Assembly (NCBI RefSeq): GCF_018129985.1
Contig: NZ_JAFCKT010000005.1
Span: 186,001 to 250,000, forward strand
Direction: 5' to 3'
Length of the DNA stretch: 64,000 nt
Source of the DNA: Bradyrhizobium sp. SZCCT0148
GTDB taxonomy: Bacteria; Pseudomonadota; Alphaproteobacteria; Rhizobiales; Xanthobacteraceae
Shown piece by piece: positions 1-7,729 of this stretch. The notes below the pieces were generated by a model. It saw only the letters and a program-made list of their open reading frames with translations. It did no database searches and was not told the origin of the DNA. A program made the translations under genes and the position numbers. Position 1 is the stretch's first letter. Each line of letters starts with the position of its first letter.

Positions 1-63
1 GGCAACCCGCTGACCATCAAGGTGCATGGTCCCGTGGAGCCGTATTTCAGGGACAAGAAGTAA
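1..63 (+). CDS. 3' end of a gene of unknown function (partial)
   Basis: The window opens inside an open frame of 20 codons ending in TAA at 61-63; the visible C-terminus finishes in FRDKK. Too little remains to assign a family. It is codirectional with the D-tartrate dehydratase gene 145 bases downstream, but a palindromic repeat separates them, so co-transcription is uncertain. The call rests on an uninterrupted frame with codon use like its neighbours. Confidence 0.5.
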   Translation, partial: GNPLTIKVHGPVEPYFRDKK

Positions 64-88
64 GCTGGCCTGTCGCTCGCTACTCAGT

Positions 89-178
89 CGTCATGCCCGG
101 GCTTGACCCGGGCATCCACGTCTTCGAGCTTGCTCCGTGGCAAAGACGTAAATGGCCGGGTCAAGCCCGGCCATGACG
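89..178. repeat. Dispersed palindromic intergenic element, family A (two-arm copy)
   Basis: Two near-complementary arms, each itself a palindrome around CCGGGCTTGACCCGG or its complement, flank a short centre. The left arm begins CGTCATGCCCGGG and the right arm ends CCGGCCATGACG, so the whole element can fold as one long hairpin. Related copies occur at 41736-41772 and 51062-51124. Confidence 0.75.
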
Positions 179-208
179 AGCGGAGAGAGCTAACCAGGAA
201 GAGAAAAC

Positions 209-1378
209 ATGTCCGTCCGCATTGTCGACGTCCGCGAGTTCACCAAGCCGATCTCCTCGCCGATCCGCAACGCCTACATCGACTTCACCAAGATGACGAC
301 GAGCCTGGTCGCCGTCGTCACCGACGTGGTGCGCGACGGCAAGCGCGTCGTCGGCTACGGCTTCAACTCCAACGGCCGCTACGGGCAGGGCGGCCTGATT
401 CGCGAGCGCTTTGCTTCGCGCATCACGGAGGCCGATCCGAAGTCGCTCCTGAATGCCGACGGCGACAATCTCGACCCGGACAAGGTCTGGGCCGCGATGA
501 TGACCAACGAGAAGCCGGGCGGCCATGGCGAGCGCTCGGTCGCGGTCGGCACCATCGACATGGCGGTGTGGGATGCGGTGGCGAAGATCGCAGGCAAGCC
601 GCTGTTTCGTTTGCTCGCCGAACGCCACGGCGTCAAAGCCGATCCGCGCGTGTTCGTCTACGCCGCCGGCGGCTATTACTATCCCGGCAAGGATCTCTCG
701 ATGCTGCGGGCCGAGATGCGCGGCTATCTCGATCGCGGCTACAACGTCGTCAAGATGAAGATCGGCGGCGCGTCGCTCGACGACGATCGTACCCGCATCG
801 AGGCGGTGCTGAAGGAGATCGGCAACGACGCGCAGCTCGCAGTCGACGCCAACGGCCGCTTCAATCTCGAGACCGGCATCGCCTACGCCAAGATGCTCCG
901 CGACTATCCGTTGTTCTGGTACGAAGAGGTCGGCGATCCCCTCGACTACGCGCTGCAGGCCGCGCTCGCCGAATTCTATCCCGGCCCGATGGCAACGGGT
1001 GAAAACCTGTTCAGCCACCAGGACGCCCGCAACCTGATCCGCTACGGCGGCATGCGCCCCGACCGCGACTGGCTGCAATTCGATTGCGCGCTGTCCTATG
1101 GCCTGTGCGAATACCAGCGCACGCTGGACGTGCTGAAGACGCACGGCTGGTCCCCCAGCCGCTGCATCCCCCACGGCGGCCACCAGATGTCGCTCAACAT
1201 CGCAGCCGGCCTCGGCCTCGGGGGCAACGAAAGCTATCCCGACCTGTTCCAGCCCTACGGTGGCTTCCCGGACGGGGTACGCGTCGAGAACGGCCACATC
1301 ACCATGCCGGATCTCCCGGGCATCGGCTTTGAAGGCAAGTCTGATCTCTACAAGGAGATGAAGGCGCTGGCGGAGTGA
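209..1378 (+). CDS. tarD: D-tartrate dehydratase (enolase superfamily)
   Basis: A 389-residue protein of the mandelate racemase group of the enolase superfamily. It should dehydrate D-tartrate to oxaloacetate in the cytoplasm with Mg2+. Residues fall at the positions I recall for the characterised Bradyrhizobium japonicum TarD: Lys102, the KMK motif with Lys184, metal ligands Asp213, Glu239 and Glu265, and His322 in the PHGGH segment. N-terminal capping domain is roughly residues 1-130 and the barrel the rest. The start at 209 is preceded by an AGGAAGAG ribosome site. The specific function is inferred from the residue pattern and the length, which equals that of the known enzyme. Confidence 0.87.
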   Translation: MSVRIVDVREFTKPISSPIRNAYIDFTKMTTSLVAVVTDVVRDGKRVVGYGFNSNGRYGQGGLIRERFASRITEADPKSLLNADGDNLDPDKVWAAMMTNEKPGGHGERSVAVGTIDMAVWDAVAKIAGKPLFRLLAERHGVKADPRVFVYAAGGYYYPGKDLSMLRAEMRGYLDRGYNVVKMKIGGASLDDDRTRIEAVLKEIGNDAQLAVDANGRFNLETGIAYAKMLRDYPLFWYEEVGDPLDYALQAALAEFYPGPMATGENLFSHQDARNLIRYGGMRPDRDWLQFDCALSYGLCEYQRTLDVLKTHGWSPSRCIPHGGHQMSLNIAAGLGLGGNESYPDLFQPYGGFPDGVRVENGHITMPDLPGIGFEGKSDLYKEMKALAE

Positions 1379-1410
1379 TAGTGAGGCGCGAGGCTCTCTC
1401 CCAAGTCCCG

Positions 1411-1454
1411 TCCCGGATCTGCGCTTCGCTTCGCTGCGCTTGTCCGGGATGACG
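1411..1454. repeat. Short palindromic intergenic element
   Basis: Imperfect inverted repeat, TCCCGGAT ... GTCCGGGATGACG, enclosing a CGCTTCGCTTCGCTGCGC centre. It lies between the convergent ends of tarD and the malonyl-CoA decarboxylase gene and could act as a terminator hairpin for either. Confidence 0.5.
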
Positions 1455-1468
1455 CCTGCGTGTGAGGC

Positions 1469-2821
1469 TTACGACAACCGCATATCCAGCAGCCGTCGCC
1501 CTTCGCTCTTCAGCAGCTTCTTTACCGCGCTCGACGCCACGACCTCGCCGTCGTTGGCATAGGCCTCGTGGTTCTTCTCGATGTCGTCGAGGCGGTAGAG
1601 ATAGTTGACCATGACACCGGCCGACTCGCGCACGCCCTTGGGTGAGAGGTCGCCGAGCCAGTTGATGCGTTCGAGCCGTGCGCCGTTGCCGAGATGGAAG
1701 CGGGCGACGGAATCGATCAGCTTGCCCTTCGGCGTGCGTGCCTTCAGGAAGTAGTGCGCCGCAAGCGGCTCTATCACGGCGCGCAGCAACGCGGTCGTCT
1801 CCGGGTTCTCGAACCATTTGGGATCGTCGAGGCGCTTCAGGACCTCGCGATCCTCGTCCGTCAGCGGCAGGTCCTTGTCCTGCTTCACCCACTGCATGAA
1901 GCCCGGCACCGGCGACAGCGTCACGAAGGTGTCGAGCTTCGGCAGTTCACGGCGCAACTCCTCAACCACCTGCTTGATCAGAAAGCTGCCGAACGAGATG
2001 CCGCCGAGCCCGCGCTGGGTGTTGGAGATCGAGTAGAACACGGCGGTGCGGGCGCGCTCGATCGGCAGGTGCTGGCGGTCGACGGCGAGCAGCGGTTGGA
2101 TCGCGGCGGGGATCGTCTCGGTCAGTGCCACCTCGACGAAGATCAGGGGCTCGTCGACCATGGCGGGATGGAAGAAGGCGTAGCAGCGGCGATCGACCGG
2201 ATCGAGGCGGCGGCGCAAATCGTCCCAGTCGCTGATCTCATGAACCGCTTCGTAACGGATGATCTTTTCGAGGATGTTGGCCGGGGTCGACCAGTCAATC
2301 CGGCGCAGCACGAGAAACCCCCTGTTGAACCACGATGACAGCAGATGCGAGACGTCGCGATCGAGCGCGGCGAAATCGGCGTGGCCTTTCATCATGCCGA
2401 GCAGGTCGGCACGCATGTTGACGAGATCGCCGGTGCCGCCGGGCGCACGGTTGAGGCGGCGGATCAACTCCTGCCGCCGCGGCTCCGAGGCGAAATGCAG
2501 TGCGCTCGCGTCCTCGTCGCTCGGCTTGGCGCGCCACTTCTCGATCGCTTTGGACAGGCGCTCGCGATCCGGGCCGAAATCGCGCACCAGTCCGTCGAAG
2601 AAGGCGCGGCGTCCCGCCTCATCCAGCTCCCGGTAGATGTCGAGCACCTCACGCGCGATGGCAATGCCCGATGCTTCGCCCCGGCCCGACAGCAGCGCAT
2701 CGCAAAGCTCGATCAGCCCGTCGGCATCCCGCCGGGTGCCGGCGGAATCGCCGCCGCGAAGCAGGTTGCGGCCGCGCTCGGAAATGGTGGCGAGCAGGTC
2801 GGAGAAAAAGGCGTTGGCCAT
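1469..2821 (-). CDS. Malonyl-CoA decarboxylase
   Basis: A 450-residue protein of the MCD family, which converts malonyl-CoA to acetyl-CoA and CO2. In rhizobia it supports malonate use and fatty-acid balance. The N-terminal part is the helical domain; the C-terminal half is the GNAT-like catalytic domain, with Ser303 in LSPVPGF and His376 in FHLGNG at the positions expected for the Ser/His catalytic pair of this family. Length is normal for bacterial MCD. No malonyl-CoA synthetase or malonate transporter gene lies beside it here. The ribosome site before 2821 is weak, but the family N-terminus fits this start. Confidence 0.9.
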   Translation of the reverse strand: MANAFFSDLLATISERGRNLLRGGDSAGTRRDADGLIELCDALLSGRGEASGIAIAREVLDIYRELDEAGRRAFFDGLVRDFGPDRERLSKAIEKWRAKPSDEDASALHFASEPRRQELIRRLNRAPGGTGDLVNMRADLLGMMKGHADFAALDRDVSHLLSSWFNRGFLVLRRIDWSTPANILEKIIRYEAVHEISDWDDLRRRLDPVDRRCYAFFHPAMVDEPLIFVEVALTETIPAAIQPLLAVDRQHLPIERARTAVFYSISNTQRGLGGISFGSFLIKQVVEELRRELPKLDTFVTLSPVPGFMQWVKQDKDLPLTDEDREVLKRLDDPKWFENPETTALLRAVIEPLAAHYFLKARTPKGKLIDSVARFHLGNGARLERINWLGDLSPKGVRESAGVMVNYLYRLDDIEKNHEAYANDGEVVASSAVKKLLKSEGRRLLDMRLS

Positions 2822-3029
2822 CGGGACTTTCGGATCAAGATTGTGCGTTGCGGAAGCTTACACGGGATTTTTGCGGAAGCCGATCACAATCCAGCGGAGG
2901 AAATGCGGCAACTTTCGTCGGGCCGTGCGTCTGGAGAATGGCGGCATGCCGTGGCAGGGCGTCGCGTTCGACCGCTGAAATCATGCGCCGCGCAGGCGGG
3001 GCACCCAGTACGCCGCGCCATCGGTTCAT

Positions 3030-3893
3030 TCACTGCCGCCTCGGAGTGCTGGATCGCCCGGTCAAGCCGGGCGATGACGCCGCGTGTGTGGCAAACTCCG
3101 TCGGCGTCCGCCCCGTTACCTGGCGAAACGCGGCCGAGAACGCCGGCACGCTGGCATAGCCGAGTTGGGTTGCCAGCTGCTTCACCGAGACGCTCGCATC
3201 CGTCGACAGCCGCTCGATCGCGGCCGCGATCCGGGCGCGCTGGCACCAGCTCTTGAAGCTCAGCTGCGTCTCCGTGGAGAACAGCCGCGACAGCGTCCGC
3301 GCGGAGGTTCCGACCTCGCGCGAAAGCCGGTCGATGTCATGCAGGCCGGTGGGATCGTCGAGCACGATCAGGGCGGCGCGGCGGCAGCGCGGCTCGTGGG
3401 GCAGCGGCACGAAGGTCGCGGAATCCTCGGCCTGGTGCAATTCCAGCATGACGAGCCGCACCAAGAGTTCGGTGCGCTCTTCGGTGTTGCGCGCATCGAA
3501 CAGCGCGAGGATCGCCTGGTTGAGCAGCGGCGACACCCGCACCACGAATTCCCGGGACAGGCCGTCATCGCGCTGCTCGCGCTTCAGCCAGGACACGTCG
3601 AAATACAGCGTGCGCATCTCGATGTCGGCGAGCAGGTCGATGGCGTGCTCCAGTCCGGCGGGCACCCACACGGCACGGTCCGGCGGCACCAGCCAGCGGC
3701 CGCCGGGCGTCGTCACCTGCATGGTGCCCTTGGCCGCATAGATCAGCTGCGCCTCGCGGTGCAAATGCGGATCGATCCGCATACCCTTGGGATAGTCGCG
3801 CGCAACCAGATGGACGCCGGCGGGCGAGCGGTGGTTGCTCCGGACCTCCCGCAGGGCTGGCGTTGGCTTTTCCAAGACAGTCATTGGCAGCAT
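3030..3893 (-). CDS. AraC-family transcriptional regulator with N-terminal cupin
   Basis: A 287-residue regulator. The N-terminal cupin sensor (about residues 30-135) has the DPHLHREAQ and VPAGLEHAID segments; the C-terminal AraC helix-turn-helix pair (about 175-265) ends in the FRQVTGRTP motif. It is divergent from an MFS transporter gene 53 bases away, so it most likely controls that transporter. The last 15 or so codons (SSPGLTGRSSTPRR) run through a palindromic repeat at 3053-3075 and look like a repeat-derived tail. ATG codons at 3893 and 3884 are both possible starts; neither has a strong ribosome site. Confidence 0.85.
   Translation of the reverse strand: MLPMTVLEKPTPALREVRSNHRSPAGVHLVARDYPKGMRIDPHLHREAQLIYAAKGTMQVTTPGGRWLVPPDRAVWVPAGLEHAIDLLADIEMRTLYFDVSWLKREQRDDGLSREFVVRVSPLLNQAILALFDARNTEERTELLVRLVMLELHQAEDSATFVPLPHEPRCRRAALIVLDDPTGLHDIDRLSREVGTSARTLSRLFSTETQLSFKSWCQRARIAAAIERLSTDASVSVKQLATQLGYASVPAFSAAFRQVTGRTPTEFATHAASSPGLTGRSSTPRRQ
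3053..3075. repeat. Palindromic element (ATCGCCCGG type) inside a gene 3' end
   Basis: Inverted repeat ATCGCCCGG-TCAAG-CCGGGCGAT. A close copy, differing only in the loop, is at 59254-59276. This one lies within the last codons of the AraC regulator gene. Confidence 0.7.
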
Positions 3894-3946
3894 CCCGTCA
3901 TGGTGAGGAGATATAACTCATTTCCAAGCAGGAGAGGATTCGGGAA

Positions 3947-5119
3947 ATGAACAGCCCCAGCCGGGTGATCGGTTTCGTCAACGCAGGTCATTTCATCGAC
4001 CATTATGCGATGCTGATCTTCGCCGCTGCCGTCATCATCATGGGGCCGGCGCTCGGAATGGCCTATTCGGAGCTTTTGCCCTATGCGACGCCCGGCTTCG
4101 TGGCTTTCGGGGCGGGCTCGCTGCTCACCGGCTGGCTCGGGGATCGCTGGAGCCGCCGCCACATGATGCTGATCTTCTTCGTCGGCATCGGGGCGTCCAT
4201 GATCTCGGTCGGCTTGGTGCAGACCCCGGCGCAACTCGGCGCTGCGCTGCTCGCCATCGGCATCTTTGCCTCCATCTACCATCCCGTCGGCACCGCCATG
4301 ATCGTGTCCTATGCCGACCGGCTCGGCCGCGAGATGGGCATCAACGGCGTCTGGGGCAATCTTGGCGTGGCCTCCTCGGCGCTGGTGACAGGCGTGATCG
4401 GCCAGTATTTCGGCTGGCGTTTCGCCTTCATCGTGCCCGGCATCGTTACCATCCTGATCGGCATCGCCTTTGCGATGCTGGTCGTGCACGAGGACCGCAA
4501 GGGTTCGAAGCAGGCGGCGGCGCAGGCGCGCGTCGCCAAGCAGGACATGTGGCGCGTGGTGCTGTCGCTGCTGATCGTGGTGATCGCGATCTCCACGACG
4601 TTCAACGCCGTCACCGTGGCCCTGCCGAAGCTGTTTGCGGAGCGGCTCGCGGATTTGACCAGCAGCCCGGCGCTGCTCGGAATCATCGCCGCCTGCGTCT
4701 ACGTATTCGGGGCGATGACGCAGTACACGATCGGCCGCTTGCTCGACCGCTATTCGCTCAAGACGGTGGCGCTGCCGCTGTCCTTCATGCTGGCGCCGTT
4801 CCTGTATCTGGCCGCCAGCCTGAACAATCTGCCGCTGATCCTGGTCTCGATCGGCATCGTCATGGGCGCGTTCGGGCAGGTCACGGTCAACGACGCCATG
4901 GTCGGCAAATACACCAGCGAGGAATGGCGCTCGCGCGCCTATGCGGTGCGCTATTTCATCGGTTTCACCGCGGCCGGCGCCTCGGTTGGCCTGGTCGCCT
5001 GGCTCTACGAGCAGGGCGGCTTCGTCACGATGCTGCACGCCTTCGCCGCGCTCTGCCTGCTTGCCATCGCAGCCGCCATCATTCTGCCCCGCGAGATCAG
5101 AACGCCGCAGCCGGTGTAA
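3947..5119 (+). CDS. MFS transporter, substrate unknown
   Basis: A 390-residue hydrophobic protein with about 12 predicted membrane segments in two six-helix halves and a cytoplasmic linker around residues 180-205 (rich in K, R, E and Q). The loop between helices 2 and 3 has GWLGDRWSRRHMM, the major facilitator signature region. Substrate cannot be read from sequence. It is divergently paired with an AraC-family regulator, a common arrangement for inducible uptake or efflux. The start follows GGATTCGGGAA. Confidence 0.85.
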   Translation: MNSPSRVIGFVNAGHFIDHYAMLIFAAAVIIMGPALGMAYSELLPYATPGFVAFGAGSLLTGWLGDRWSRRHMMLIFFVGIGASMISVGLVQTPAQLGAALLAIGIFASIYHPVGTAMIVSYADRLGREMGINGVWGNLGVASSALVTGVIGQYFGWRFAFIVPGIVTILIGIAFAMLVVHEDRKGSKQAAAQARVAKQDMWRVVLSLLIVVIAISTTFNAVTVALPKLFAERLADLTSSPALLGIIAACVYVFGAMTQYTIGRLLDRYSLKTVALPLSFMLAPFLYLAASLNNLPLILVSIGIVMGAFGQVTVNDAMVGKYTSEEWRSRAYAVRYFIGFTAAGASVGLVAWLYEQGGFVTMLHAFAALCLLAIAAAIILPREIRTPQPV

Positions 5120-5129
5120 GGTTCTGTGC

Positions 5130-5230
5130 TTCCAGGGCGCGCGTAAGCGCGACCCGGAATCCATAAGGGGCGGCAAAGACTGCAGGGAAATGAGTCCGGG
5201 CTGGTTGCTGCGCGCCGCCCCGGAATGACG
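5130..5230. repeat. Dispersed palindromic intergenic element, family B
   Basis: Element of about 100 bases with outer arms of the TTCC...CCCGGAATCCATA and CCCCGGAATGACGG type. It occupies much of the 354-base gap between the MFS gene and the antiporter start at 5474; I see nothing else recognisable in that gap. Relatives are at 35131-35234, 40162-40265 and 40718-40842. Confidence 0.65.
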
Positions 5231-5473
5231 GGAGATGAAGCGGCACGTCACGCAAGCCGCTAATCATGAACTCTACCCCTGTTTTGCCCGACGATGCAAA
5301 TCGCTTCGGTAAGGCCGAAATTTTCGTGAGCCTTTTCAAGCCCATCTCTACTGTGCATGGGGTTGTTTTCGCAATTTTTGCTGTTGCACGCCGCCGCCCC
5401 TGCCTGGAACCCGCTGCCCCTGTCGCGGGTTCTGGTCCGTGTCCCCGGGATCGGGGTGAGGGGGATTCACTGC

Positions 5474-7729
5474 ATGCCATCGCGCCTGCTACGTCCGGCC
5501 GGGCTTGCCCTAGCGGCGCTTGTGTTCACGACCATCGCGGCCGGTGCTGAAACGGGCAAGGCGGCCGGCCCGTCCGAATTCCTGCTGATCGTGCAGATCG
5601 TGCTGCTGATCGCGGTCGGTCGTGGCCTCGGCGAGATCATGCAGCGGATCGGCCAGCCCTCGGTGATCGGCGAATTGCTCGCCGGCATCATCCTCGGGCC
5701 GTCGCTGTTCGGCTGGATCTGGCCGGACGCGCAGGCCGCGATCTTTCCGAAGACGCCCGAGCAGAAGGCGATGATCGACGGCATCGCGCAAGTGGGCATC
5801 CTGTTGCTCCTGTTGCTGACGGGCATGGAGACCGACCTCAAGCTGGTGAAGAAGGTCGGCAAGGCGGCGATATCGATTTCGATCGCCGGCATCCTCGTGC
5901 CGTTCGCGTGCGGCTTCGCGCTCGGTGAATTCCTGCCCGATGCGCTGCTCCCCAACCCGCAGGCCCGGCTGGTCGCCTCGCTATTCATGGGCACGGCGCT
6001 GTCGATCTCCTCGGTGAAGATCGTCGCCGTCGTCGTGCGCGAGATGAACTTCATGCGCCGCAATGTCGGCCAGATCATTATCGCAACCGCCATCATCGAC
6101 GACACCATCGGCTGGGTCATCATCGCGGTCATCTTCAGCCTCGCCTCGCACGGCACGCTCGACATCGCTGCGGTCGCCAAGGCGGTGCTCGGGACGCTGG
6201 CCTTCCTCGCCGTCAGTTTCACCGTCGGCCGCTGGCTGGTGTTTCAGCTGATCCGCTGGGCCAACGACACGCTCGTCAGTACCGCTCCCGTCATCACCGT
6301 GATCCTGCTGCTCATGGGCGGCATGGCGCTGGTCACGCATCTGATAGGCGTGCACACCGTGCTCGGAGCCTTCGTGGCCGGCATCCTGGTCGGGGAGTCC
6401 CCGATCCTGACACGGCAGATCGACGAGCGCCTGCGCGGACTGATCTCGAGCTTCTTCATGCCGGTATTCTTCGGCCTTGCCGGTCTGAGCGCCGATCTCT
6501 CGGCGCTCCGCGACCCCTATCTGCTAGGGCTGACCGCACTGCTCGTTCTGATTGCCAGCGTCGGCAAATTCGGCGGCGCGTTCGTCGGCGGCAGCGTCGG
6601 CGGCCTGAACACAAGGGAATCGCTCGCGCTGGCCAGCGGCATGAACGCGCGCGGCTCGACCGAGGTGATCATCGCTACCATCGGCCTCACCATGGGGGTG
6701 CTCAGCCAGAACCTGTTCACGATGATCGTGACCATGGCGATCGTGACGACCATGGCGATGCCGCCGATGCTGCGCGCAGCGCTCGCCAGATTGCCGATGA
6801 ACAAGGAGGAGAAGGAGCGCCTCGAGCGCGAGGAGTTCGAAAAGCGCGGCTTCGTCGCCAATCTCGAACGTTTCCTGCTGGCGGTGGACGAGAGCGTCAA
6901 CGCAACCTTCGCAGCCCACGTCGCGGGCCTCATCGCCGGCATGCGTGGCCTGCCGCTCACGGTGCTGCATATCGGGAGCCGCGTGAAAGATCAGGGCGAC
7001 GAGGACAGCCACGAGGCGGTGGTGAAGAAGGCTGCCGAGAAAGTGGCGGCGGACGGAGACAATGATCCAGGCAGCGTCGACGTCACCACCCGGGTTCGGA
7101 AGGCCGCGCTCGGCGAGGCCATCGGGGACGAGGCCAAGAAGGGATTCGATCTCCTGGTGGTCGGCGTCGACAAGGTCACTGCCACCAAAGATCGTTTCAA
7201 CAGGAGCATCGAGGACATCGCGGCGGAGTTCGATGGCTCGCTCGCAATCGTGGCGGCCAAGGGCAAGCATCTGAAGCAGCCGATGCCTGACGCCCTCAAC
7301 ATCCTCGTTCCGGTGTCCGGGAGCAGCGTGTCCAAGCGCGGCGCCGAAGTCGCCGTCGCGCTGGCGCAGGCTGGATCGGGCTCGCTTCGCGTGATCTATG
7401 TGGCGACGACGCGCGACAAGGGCGCGCAGCGCGGCGCTTCCCGGGGCCTCAGTCAGGAGGAGGGCATCTTGAAGGACACCAGCGACCTCGCGGCCCGCTA
7501 CGAGATCGACATCACCACGACCTTGCGCGTCAACCGGGCGCCCGAGGCCGCAATCCTCCGCGAGATCGACACGACCGACGTCGACCTCGTGGTCATGGGC
7601 GTCGACCGGATCCAGGCCGATCATTTGTCCTTTGGCGGGGTCGCCGACGCCGTGCTGCGGCAGTCGAAAGCGTCCGTGCTGCTGGTGTCCAGCGGCGAAA
7701 CGCGGAAGGCTGCGGCGGAGAAAGCCTAG
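5474..7729 (+). CDS. CPA2 cation:proton antiporter with C-terminal USP-like domains
   Basis: About 751 residues. A cleavable signal-like segment ends near AAGAETG and is followed by a roughly 13-helix Na+/H+ exchanger domain (to about residue 430) of the Kef/CPA2 type, with GNARGSTE-like NARGSTEVIIATIGL near its end. Two universal-stress-protein-like domains then follow (about 450-590 and 620-745), containing LLVVGVDK and DLVVMGVDR. It probably exchanges K+ or Na+ for protons at the inner membrane, with the cytoplasmic domains binding nucleotide. I chose ATG 5474 because it has GAGGGGGA upstream and begins the signal segment; the frame is open back to 5357. The stop overlaps the convergent RND gene by 4 bases. 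Confidence 0.85.
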   Translation: MPSRLLRPAGLALAALVFTTIAAGAETGKAAGPSEFLLIVQIVLLIAVGRGLGEIMQRIGQPSVIGELLAGIILGPSLFGWIWPDAQAAIFPKTPEQKAMIDGIAQVGILLLLLLTGMETDLKLVKKVGKAAISISIAGILVPFACGFALGEFLPDALLPNPQARLVASLFMGTALSISSVKIVAVVVREMNFMRRNVGQIIIATAIIDDTIGWVIIAVIFSLASHGTLDIAAVAKAVLGTLAFLAVSFTVGRWLVFQLIRWANDTLVSTAPVITVILLLMGGMALVTHLIGVHTVLGAFVAGILVGESPILTRQIDERLRGLISSFFMPVFFGLAGLSADLSALRDPYLLGLTALLVLIASVGKFGGAFVGGSVGGLNTRESLALASGMNARGSTEVIIATIGLTMGVLSQNLFTMIVTMAIVTTMAMPPMLRAALARLPMNKEEKERLEREEFEKRGFVANLERFLLAVDESVNATFAAHVAGLIAGMRGLPLTVLHIGSRVKDQGDEDSHEAVVKKAAEKVAADGDNDPGSVDVTTRVRKAALGEAIGDEAKKGFDLLVVGVDKVTATKDRFNRSIEDIAAEFDGSLAIVAAKGKHLKQPMPDALNILVPVSGSSVSKRGAEVAVALAQAGSGSLRVIYVATTRDKGAQRGASRGLSQEEGILKDTSDLAARYEIDITTTLRVNRAPEAAILREIDTTDVDLVVMGVDRIQADHLSFGGVADAVLRQSKASVLLVSSGETRKAAAEKA

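Noticed and set aside
5357..5473. N-terminal extension of the antiporter to ATG 5357
   Set aside because: The extra 39 residues are not like the family, and the ATG at 5474 has its own ribosome site and begins a signal segment.
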